DNA of 19,284 nt, taken from contig CAZKOT010000024.1 of NCBI GenBank assembly GCA_964554475.1, forward strand, positions 1 through 19,284, in the 5' to 3' direction. This stretch comes from CAJKWP01 sp964554475. GTDB taxonomy: Bacteria > Bacillota > Clostridia > Christensenellales > UBA1242. This document shows, in pieces, positions 1 through 6,588 of this stretch. The stretch's first letter is position 1; every line of letters starts with the position of its first letter. Position numbers and translations under genes: made by a program. The notes under the pieces are model-generated. The model had not been told where the DNA came from, made no database searches, and saw only the letters and a program-made list of their open reading frames with translations.

Positions 1-959
1 TTTTTAAGTCTTTCTAAATTAACCGAGTTTACAAACTCATCAAGTTTATCTTTTTGAATATTTTTTGGAGATTGAATATTCATTTCTTTAAGCATATTAT
101 TAAAATTTGTCAAAGAAAGGAGCTGCGAAATTTCTTGCAAAGTTTTTCTAAGATAGTTTTTTCCTCTTGGATCAATACATAACGTTAAATTATTTTCTAA
201 AAAACTCCAAACTTCGCTCATACAAATTGCAACGGCATGACCATGAGGCAAATCTAAAAGCGAAGTTATTTTATAACTCATAGCGTGAGCGGCAGTTGTT
301 TTAGCAATGTTTATGGCTTGTCCTGCCTTATTGGAAGCCGTCATTATATGGGCATTTACGCTTTGGTCTAATTCAAGATATTGTTTATAGTTATTTAGAA
401 TAAGTTTTATGGCCTCTTTTGAATACATTTTACTTTGCTTGGTAGAATTTATCGACCAATAAGCTTCTATTGCCTGACAAAGAGCATCAAGTAATGTGCA
501 CTTTCTTTGAAAAATAGGCAATGTCCTTAAAAAATCTGGCTCTAATATTACATATTTAGGTAGTTGCAGTGATAGCGACATTTTCTTACCATCTTTATAT
601 AAGACGACAAACGAAGTAGATTCGCTACCTGAACCTGCTGTTGTGGGGATGGTGATTAGAGGAGCATTTGTAAACTGTGTTAAATATTTTGCAACGTCGA
701 GAGCGCTTCCGCCACCTATTGCTAGTATCGCTTGAAAATTCCCATTAGAAAAGAGCAAACGAGCACTTTCTGCCTCCTCATATTTGGGATTCGGTGTGAA
801 ATTTTGAAATATTTCTACAACTACACCCATATTTTTTATGGAGTTTATAAAGTTTTCTGTTATGCTCTTTCGTCCACAAACTAAAAACACATTTTTAGCA
901 CCAATCTGCTTAAAAATTTTTGGAAGAGAATGCAATTTGTAATAAACGGTTTGTTTCAT
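1..959 (-). CDS. Iron-type alcohol dehydrogenase, probable phosphonoacetaldehyde reductase (3' end outside window)
   Basis: Reading from ATG at 959 towards base 1 gives 319 open codons with no stop, so the C-terminus lies outside the window. The fold is group III iron-dependent alcohol dehydrogenase: the nucleotide loop GGGSALDVAK is at residues 82-91, the PTTAGSGSE motif at 105-113, and metal-site residues are D158, H225 and H239 (in the PHGHA motif). The ligand position four residues after D158, usually His, is Q162 here. The start is fixed by GAGGAA seven bases upstream and only three bases separate it from the pepM stop, so it is translated as part of the same operon. Enzymes of this family in phosphonate clusters (PhpC/DhpG/FomC type) reduce phosphonoacetaldehyde to 2-hydroxyethylphosphonate with NAD(P)H; I infer that role here from the ppd-pepM neighbours. 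It could instead reduce another aldehyde. Confidence 0.85.
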   Translation of the reverse strand, partial: MKQTVYYKLHSLPKIFKQIGAKNVFLVCGRKSITENFINSIKNMGVVVEIFQNFTPNPKYEEAESARLLFSNGNFQAILAIGGGSALDVAKYLTQFTNAPLITIPTTAGSGSESTSFVVLYKDGKKMSLSLQLPKYVILEPDFLRTLPIFQRKCTLLDALCQAIEAYWSINSTKQSKMYSKEAIKLILNNYKQYLELDQSVNAHIMTASNKAGQAINIAKTTAAHAMSYKITSLLDLPHGHAVAICMSEVWSFLENNLTLCIDPRGKNYLRKTLQEISQLLSLTNFNNMLKEMNIQSPKNIQKDKLDEFVNSVNLERLK

Positions 960-962
960 TCT

Positions 963-2969
963 TTATTCCTCGGGTATTAAGTTGATAATTTCTTTTATAG
1001 GCATACATAAGTCATCTGCTTCCTTAGCTCGTTGGTTTAATAAAATGCTTTTAGCAACGTTTTTCATTGCCGGAATTCCGCTTCTTATTAATTGGTTCGC
1101 ATAGATAACAATATTTACGCCAATCTTTTCGAACTCATCTTCGGTTACAGAATTAAAAGAGGTAGGAACGACAACTATAGGAGTGGAAGCATCTTTTTTA
1201 CGAAATTTTGTTACAAATTCGAAAATTTCTGCAGGATCTTTTTTTCGACTATGAATCATAATGCCGTCAGCTCCTGCTTTTGTAAAGGCAAATGCCCTAT
1301 TTAAAGCATCTTCCATGCCCTTTTCCAGGATTAAACTTTCAATTCGGGCTATTATCATAAATTCCTTAGTTTTTTGAGCTTTTTTCCCTTCCTTTATTTT
1401 ATGCGAAAAATTTTCAATTGAATCTTGTGTTTGATCTACTTCTGTGCCAAAAAGCGAATTCTTTTTTAGTCCAATCTTATCCTCAATTATTACGGCAGAA
1501 ACACCCATTCTTTCAAGTGTTCTTACCAAATAAGTAAAATGTTCGGTTTTTCCGCCGGTATCTCCATCTAATATTATAGGTTTAGTTGTAACCTCCATAA
1601 TTTCATCTATGGTTTTGAAACGGGAGGAAAAGTCTACTAGTTCAATGTCTGGTTTTCCTTTCATTGTGGAGTCGCACAGTGAAGACAACCACATTCCGTC
1701 AAACTGTAGCACTTTGCAGTCTTTGTTAACAACGGTGTTTTCAACAATCAAACCTGTTATTCCGTTGTGTGCCTCTATTACGCGAATAATAGGTTTAATA
1801 CTTAAAAGTTTTTTTAATCTACTGCGACGAATATCGGGAAGTGAAAGTTTTTTACGTAATGTTGATTCAATTTCTGAATAAACTTCGCTTTTATTATATG
1901 GAAATTCAATAAGCTTTCCACCATAACTTTCAAGGATTTCTATTACTTCAGCACGCACTGGAGCTTGAACACCTTGACGCCAGTCGTCTCCATGAACGAC
2001 ATAATCAAATTTGAATTTTTTCAAATTTTCATGTGGACAAAGATCTTTTTGCTCGATTACATCAGACACGTTAGTTAAACTATTAAAAAGAAATTTTCTT
2101 TCTTCAAAAGGAACCATAGGAAAACGTTTATAACTAGCAACTGCTTTATCAGTTAAAACTCCAACAATAACTTTACCGAACATTGCCGCTTTTTTAATTA
2201 ATGATAAATGCCCGGAATGTAAAATATCGGTAGAAAAAGAAATGTACACGGTTTTTTGAGGCAATTTTTCAAGTTGCTTATTAACTGTTTTTAAGTCATC
2301 TGGATTATCAATTTCGTTTACCAGCATGTTTTTAAAATCTACTGGCAGTAATGGAAATGGTGCTTTTAGATCGTTGAATGCGTTTTCTGCATAAACCTTA
2401 TCATTTCCTTTTTCGCAAAACTCTTTTATTTTTTCTGCCCAAATTAGCCAATCGGCCTTGTTCAGTTTGTATATAGGTTGAGCAGCCACGGCATTTTCAA
2501 AAAACTCTACACCAATTTTAACTATTTTATTATTTTTAACAACTGCTTTAAAGTCTTTTTCCGGAAGTGGCAAATCAAAATTTGTTGCCATGCAACTTTC
2601 TTTCATTTGAAGCATAGTTTTGAAAATTTCATCTTGCATCACTAAATCACCATGCATAATTATAACATCGTCATCTAAATCTTTTAGTGCCAAATAAATC
2701 GAATAGATATAGTTAGTTTGATCATACTTATCATTGTTCACAAACTTAATGTCAAGAGGTAAATTTAAGTTTTTACAGTATTTTATGATATCCTCTCTGC
2801 AGTAGCCTGTTGTGATTACAACTTTATCTAACCCAAATATTACTAATTGCCTAAGTTGACGACCTAATATTGTATCTTCTTTGTATATTTTAGTAAGACA
2901 CTTTGGAGAGTTTGCAGTTAATTCCCCCATTCTTGAGCCTCTGCCCGAGTTAATAATTAATACTTTCAT
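963..2969 (-). CDS. pepM: Three-domain phosphonate enzyme: LicC/PntC-like nucleotidyltransferase + HxGH cytidylyltransferase-like domain + PEP mutase
   Basis: The 668-residue protein has three domains. Residues 1-235 are a MobA/LicC-like nucleotidyltransferase with GRGSRMG (9-15), PK (22-23) and a metal-site Asp in HGD (106-108). Residues 239-375 are a TagD-like cytidylyltransferase fold with HSGH (251-254) and GDDW (327-330), but the usual Ser/Thr-rich ISTT-type motif after the PY at 357-358 is absent. Residues about 385-668 are phosphoenolpyruvate mutase, with the diagnostic EDKxGxKxNS signature at 496-505; the enzyme converts PEP to phosphonopyruvate. The HxGH-PepM pairing is common in the family; the extra N-terminal domain resembles the enzymes that activate phosphonates with CTP (PntC). 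The start ATG follows AGGGGA, which lies in the last codons of ppd; five bases separate the two genes. Pulling by Ppd is needed because the mutase equilibrium favours PEP, which explains the gene order. Mutase assignment is firm; the nucleotidyl substrate (hydroxyethyl- or aminoethylphosphonate) is inferred. Confidence 0.93.
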   Translation of the reverse strand: MKVLIINSGRGSRMGELTANSPKCLTKIYKEDTILGRQLRQLVIFGLDKVVITTGYCREDIIKYCKNLNLPLDIKFVNNDKYDQTNYIYSIYLALKDLDDDVIIMHGDLVMQDEIFKTMLQMKESCMATNFDLPLPEKDFKAVVKNNKIVKIGVEFFENAVAAQPIYKLNKADWLIWAEKIKEFCEKGNDKVYAENAFNDLKAPFPLLPVDFKNMLVNEIDNPDDLKTVNKQLEKLPQKTVYISFSTDILHSGHLSLIKKAAMFGKVIVGVLTDKAVASYKRFPMVPFEERKFLFNSLTNVSDVIEQKDLCPHENLKKFKFDYVVHGDDWRQGVQAPVRAEVIEILESYGGKLIEFPYNKSEVYSEIESTLRKKLSLPDIRRSRLKKLLSIKPIIRVIEAHNGITGLIVENTVVNKDCKVLQFDGMWLSSLCDSTMKGKPDIELVDFSSRFKTIDEIMEVTTKPIILDGDTGGKTEHFTYLVRTLERMGVSAVIIEDKIGLKKNSLFGTEVDQTQDSIENFSHKIKEGKKAQKTKEFMIIARIESLILEKGMEDALNRAFAFTKAGADGIMIHSRKKDPAEIFEFVTKFRKKDASTPIVVVPTSFNSVTEDEFEKIGVNIVIYANQLIRSGIPAMKNVAKSILLNQRAKEADDLCMPIKEIINLIPEE

Positions 2970-2974
2970 TATTT

Positions 2975-4105
2975 TTATCCCCTTAATTGTTTACAAAAAA
3001 TTTCTTTGTTTTGTTGTGGTGTTGTGGTCGGTCTGCCGAGATTGTCTCTTGCACCCAAACTTACACAAACTTCAATAAAACATAGATTGTTTATTAACTT
3101 AACTTTTTTAAGCACGTTTCTTAATTGGACTTCGGTTTTAACACAAAAATGCAAAGGATAGCCACATGCTTTAGCAACACCAGTTAACGAAATTAAATTT
3201 GCCACAGTGGGCATTCCGCCCACTGAATCGTGTGCAGAATTATTTAAAACTATATGAATAAGATTATTTGGTTTTATAGAACCAATAATTGCTAATGCTC
3301 CCATATGCATAATGGCCGCACCATCGCCATCCAAACACCAAATTTTTTTCTTGTTGTTCAAAGCAATGCCTAAAGCTATGGAAGAAGAGTGTCCCATAGA
3401 GCCCACGGTTAAAAAATCGAATTTGTGGTGGTTGTTTTCAGCTTCCCTAATTTCAAACAGTTCTCTTGAAGCTTTTCCAGTGGTTGAAACAATAATATCT
3501 TCGCCACTATATTCAGTAATAATTTTTATAGCACTTTCACGGCTGAGTTTGAAACTGTTGCTATAACTTGCTTTTTTATAGGGAAGAAAGGTGTCTTTCT
3601 TAACAATTATCGCAATGCTTTTGCCTTCATTTAATAACTTTTTGTTTTCTTTAAAACTATTTTCAAGGTCTATTAAATTAGTATTCTTATCAATCACTAT
3701 GGTTGGTATTCCTAGCATTTTAAACATTTCAAGAGTAATTTCCCCTTGAAAAATGTGTTGTGGCTCATCCTTCACGCCAGGTTCTCCTCTCCAACCCACC
3801 ACATACACACAAGGAATACCGTAAACTTTTGAATCCATCAGTGATGCAACTGGATTTATAATATTACCAATTCCGCTATTTTGCATAAAAACAACGGGAA
3901 TGTTTCCTGTCGCCAAAAAACTTCCAGCTGCAACTGCAACGGCATTTCCTTCGTTTGCACATATAAGATAACTTTCTTTAGGTTCCTCATTAAAAATATA
4001 ATTGCAAAACTCTTTTAACTGAGAATCAGGCACACCTGCAAAAAAGTTACAATTAAATTGTTTTTTTAGTATCTCAACAAAATTTTTTATTTCCATGACA
4101 AACAT
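2975..4105 (-). CDS. ppd: Phosphonopyruvate decarboxylase (thiamine diphosphate-dependent)
   Basis: This 376-residue protein has the usual length of the family. The N-terminal Pyr domain contains GVPDS (24-28) and the catalytic cofactor-activating Glu in ANEGNA (E52). The C-terminal PP domain has the thiamine diphosphate/Mg motif GDG (260-262) followed by NN (288-289) and the family-typical HDSVGG segment (292-297). It decarboxylates phosphonopyruvate to phosphonoacetaldehyde, the irreversible step that drives phosphonate synthesis. It is the first gene of the minus-strand operon, followed directly by pepM and the alcohol dehydrogenase. The start is uncertain: neither ATG 4105 nor ATG 4096, which would give a protein three residues shorter, has a good ribosome site. 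Confidence 0.93.
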   Translation of the reverse strand: MFVMEIKNFVEILKKQFNCNFFAGVPDSQLKEFCNYIFNEEPKESYLICANEGNAVAVAAGSFLATGNIPVVFMQNSGIGNIINPVASLMDSKVYGIPCVYVVGWRGEPGVKDEPQHIFQGEITLEMFKMLGIPTIVIDKNTNLIDLENSFKENKKLLNEGKSIAIIVKKDTFLPYKKASYSNSFKLSRESAIKIITEYSGEDIIVSTTGKASRELFEIREAENNHHKFDFLTVGSMGHSSSIALGIALNNKKKIWCLDGDGAAIMHMGALAIIGSIKPNNLIHIVLNNSAHDSVGGMPTVANLISLTGVAKACGYPLHFCVKTEVQLRNVLKKVKLINNLCFIEVCVSLGARDNLGRPTTTPQQNKEIFCKQLRG

Positions 4106-4189
4106 AATACATCAAAAAACTTTATTTTTCAAGAAAAAAATACATATTTATTTAGAAGTGAATAATTTTTCTTTATATAAGTTTTATAA

Positions 4190-4219
4190 ATTATAATTAT
4201 TAAAAAAAATATTTCTCAA
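4190..4219 (-). promoter_or_regulatory. Promoter for the ppd-pepM-dehydrogenase operon
   Basis: On the minus strand TTGAGA (4219-4214) and a perfect TATAAT (4195-4190) are 18 bases apart, a good sigma-A-type arrangement. The predicted transcript would begin near 4183, about 80 bases before the ppd start. Confidence 0.55.
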
Positions 4220-4323
4220 CTGGATTATTGTAATAACAAATCAAATTAAGTTCACAGTTACGAAACTCAAAAATGCCATTGTAAAGCATTAAACTGTTGT
4301 GATGTGTCATTTTCATTTTTTAT

Positions 4324-4350
4324 TTGCACTAAGTAAATAAATGTGATAAT
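4324..4350 (+). promoter_or_regulatory. Promoter for the YidC-glycerophosphotransferase gene
   Basis: TTGCAC (4324-4329) is followed after 15 bases by GATAAT (4345-4350), which is preceded by TGT to form an extended -10. An overlapping TAATAT (4347-4352) gives 17-base spacing. The start of transcription would be near 4357, about 60 bases before ATG 4420. Confidence 0.45.
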
Positions 4351-4419
4351 ATACTTTGTGTTTTAAATCTAATTTATTACTGAAATAAATATTAATTTAC
4401 TAGGGAGAAAAATACTAAA

Positions 4420-6186
4420 ATGAATATCTTCGATATAATAATAACAGGTCCATTAATGTGGATTGTTGAGCTTTGCTATAAAATTATTCCAAACTATGTT
4501 CTCGCCATAATTTTATTTACTTTAATTGTTAAAATAATTTTGTTCCCTTTTTCTCTTTGGGCACAATCACAATCAATTAAAATGGCTAAAATCAAGCCTC
4601 AACTAAACGAAATTAATGCCTACTTCAGCCACGATTGGAGACTGCTTTTAAAGGAACAGAAAAAACTTTATAAAAAAGAACATTATAACAGTTTTGTAAC
4701 GATGTTGCCCTTGCTACTACAAATTCCCATTATTATTGGAGTTATAAGAGGTATTAATGCAACCGGCATTCTTTCCACACCACCTAGTCTTAGTCTTATT
4801 TGGCTACCATTACTTTCTGCAGTCTCGGCATTTATGCTAAGTTATGTTCAAAATTTATGCAATGTACTTGCAAAAGAAATGAAATTTTTCGCAAAATGGG
4901 GACTGGCAATATTTTTGACAGTTTTTTCATTTTATTTCACCCTAACTTCTGGTATAGGATTTGGAATTTATTGGATATCTGGCAATTTTTTGGGAATAGC
5001 AGTGCAATTTATTTGCAATGCAATATTAAACCCTAAAAAATATATTACCTATGAAATTCTGCCTCCTAAGAAAAAAGACCGAGAACTTTTAAGAAAACAA
5101 CGAGAAAAGGAAAAAATTGATGTCTCAAGATTTAATAAAACGAAAAAAAACCTAGTGTTTTATTCTGAAGCTAGTGGCTTTTACAAATACTTTAAAGGGA
5201 TGATTGATTATGTCCTTAATAATTCTAAAATAGTTGTCCACTATCTAACAAGTGATTTAGAAGATCAAGTTTTTAAAATAGAACATCCTAGATTCAAAGC
5301 CTATTATTGTGGACCCAAAAAACTTATAACAACATTAATGAAGCTTGAATGTAAAGTCGCTGTTTTCACCATGCCCGACTTACAAAAATATCAATATAAA
5401 CGCTCTATTGTAAACAAAAATATAGAATATATTTATGTTCACCATGGTTTTAATAGTCTCACTCTTACCATAAGAAAAAATTCACTAGATCATTTCGACA
5501 CCATTTTCTGTTTTGGTAAAAACTATAACGAAGAAATTAGAGCGATGGAAAAATACTATGGCTCAAAAGAGAAAAAGCTAATAGACACTGGTTACGATTT
5601 ATTTTATAAATTAAAAAAAGAATATCAACCTAAACAGAACGAACAAAAAACTATAATTATTGCTCCAAGTTGGCAGAAGGACAATATTTTTGATAGTTGT
5701 ATTCACCTAATTATGAAAGAACTTGAAAACACAAATTATAAGGTAATTTTAAGACCACACCCCGAATACATAAAGCGTTTTCCTCAAAAAATTGAGTTGT
5801 TAAAGACAAAATATCCAGATTCAATGCAACTAAATTTTAAAACAGAAATTCTAGATGCCGACCTTGTCATCTCGGATTGGTCTAGCGTTGCTTGGGAATT
5901 TTCCTACGCAACAAACAAGCCCGCATTATTTATTAACACTCCAATGAAAATTATGAATCCCGACTGGGAAAAATATGGACTTGTCCCGCTTGAAATTTCT
6001 TTGCGAGAAAAAATTGGTTTGTCAGTAGATATCGACAAAATTTCTACCTTAAATGAAAAAATTAATCAGTTAAGTAAAATTGAAAATCCAAAAAATATTA
6101 TAGAGGATATTATGTACGACAACTCACTTGCAAACGAGAAAAGTGGGGAATATATAATTAAAGCAATAAAAGCGAAAAAGATCTAA
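4420..6186 (+). CDS. Fusion of YidC/Oxa1-type membrane insertase domain to CDP-glycerol glycerophosphotransferase-like (TagF/TagB) domain
   Basis: Residues 1-215 are a YidC/Oxa1 domain: a first hydrophobic segment carrying the groove charge as K38 (usually Arg), a charged cytoplasmic loop at 50-90 with the IKPQLNEI pattern, then hydrophobic segments at about 93-112, 125-148, 160-177 and 180-200. A basic linker (215-243) leads to residues 245-588, which match the Glyphos_transf family of wall teichoic acid enzymes: HHG (341-343), RPHP (445-448) and SDWSS (485-489) are the conserved nucleotide/catalytic motifs. YidC topology places this domain in the cytoplasm, where the CDP- or CMP-activated donor is. 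AGGGAG lies 12 bases before the ATG. The gene is divergent from the CMP-phosphonate operon, suggesting that it transfers the phosphonate, or glycerol/ribitol phosphate, to a membrane-bound acceptor. Whether the YidC half inserts proteins or serves as a membrane platform cannot be told from sequence. I see no frame break at the junction, so the fusion looks genuine. Confidence 0.9.
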   Translation: MNIFDIIITGPLMWIVELCYKIIPNYVLAIILFTLIVKIILFPFSLWAQSQSIKMAKIKPQLNEINAYFSHDWRLLLKEQKKLYKKEHYNSFVTMLPLLLQIPIIIGVIRGINATGILSTPPSLSLIWLPLLSAVSAFMLSYVQNLCNVLAKEMKFFAKWGLAIFLTVFSFYFTLTSGIGFGIYWISGNFLGIAVQFICNAILNPKKYITYEILPPKKKDRELLRKQREKEKIDVSRFNKTKKNLVFYSEASGFYKYFKGMIDYVLNNSKIVVHYLTSDLEDQVFKIEHPRFKAYYCGPKKLITTLMKLECKVAVFTMPDLQKYQYKRSIVNKNIEYIYVHHGFNSLTLTIRKNSLDHFDTIFCFGKNYNEEIRAMEKYYGSKEKKLIDTGYDLFYKLKKEYQPKQNEQKTIIIAPSWQKDNIFDSCIHLIMKELENTNYKVILRPHPEYIKRFPQKIELLKTKYPDSMQLNFKTEILDADLVISDWSSVAWEFSYATNKPALFINTPMKIMNPDWEKYGLVPLEISLREKIGLSVDIDKISTLNEKINQLSKIENPKNIIEDIMYDNSLANEKSGEYIIKAIKAKKI

Positions 6187-6448
6187 CCTTTTATCAGTTT
6201 TTGTGCATTTTTAGTAGAGCTTTAAAATTTATAAATTGTCTTTTAAAACAGAATTTTTAAGGCACTTTTCAGTATATTTGAGTTTATTAAAAACCGTGCT
6301 TTTGTCAAAAAAATAGTTTGATGATAGTTTGAAATATCATAACTCACAACAAATTCATTAACCCTTTCCATCAAATATGCTGAATTTAAACACGATCTAT
6401 TTTTTGTGAATTCGCTCTAATCTTCTCCTTATTTTTTAAAAATAACAC
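6187..6448. other. Intergenic region upstream of ftsH
   Basis: No convincing gene is present. On the minus strand a 42-codon frame (6371-6243) and its upstream extension to about 6415 are open, but there is no usable ribosome site and no recognisable similarity. No strong terminator hairpin follows the preceding gene. The right edge runs into the ftsH promoter. Confidence 0.5.
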
Positions 6449-6478
6449 TTGAGTATTAATGAGCAAATGTGCTATACT
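6449..6478 (+). promoter_or_regulatory. Extended -10 promoter of ftsH
   Basis: TTGAGT (6449-6454), an 18-base spacer, and TATACT (6473-6478) preceded by TGC form a strong sigma-A-type promoter. Transcription would begin near 6485, giving a leader of about 100 bases. This placement means the upstream in-frame GTG at 6469 cannot be the start codon. Confidence 0.65.
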
Positions 6479-6573
6479 GTAAAAAAATTAAAATCGTTAA
6501 AGATGTTTTTTGTTTAAAAAACGGTTTTAAAAACTATAATTTTCAGTATAATAAATTACTTACTGATTTTAAC

Positions 6574-6588
6574 GAGGAGAATATTTTG
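6574..6588 (+). promoter_or_regulatory. Ribosome binding site that fixes the TTG start of ftsH
   Basis: GAGGAG (6574-6579) lies six bases before TTG 6586-6588, the only well-placed start ahead of the first membrane segment. The leader could also pair TCGTTAA (6494-6500) with TTAACGA (6569-6575), touching the edge of this site. Confidence 0.75.

Larger units (their letters stand above)
4106..4419. other. Divergent intergenic region between the phosphonate operon and the YidC-glycerophosphotransferase gene
   Basis: These 314 bases are A+T-rich and contain no plausible gene on either strand. They hold one good outward-facing promoter candidate on each strand (listed separately). The transcripts would start about 185 bases apart, leaving room for a shared regulator, but I could not identify a convincing operator, riboswitch or terminator. 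Confidence 0.6.

Noticed and set aside
1609..1881. Plus-strand frames inside the pepM and ppd region
   Set aside because: They are antisense shadows of strongly conserved coding sequence and have no own ribosome sites or recognisable products.
6243..6371. A 42-codon minus-strand frame between the fusion gene and ftsH
   Set aside because: No ribosome site, no recognisable similarity, and short enough to arise by chance; noted only as a possible remnant.
6469..6585. N-terminal extension of FtsH from GTG 6469
   Set aside because: It overlaps the extended -10 promoter and lacks a ribosome site; TTG 6586 has GAGGAG at proper spacing and starts just before the first membrane segment.
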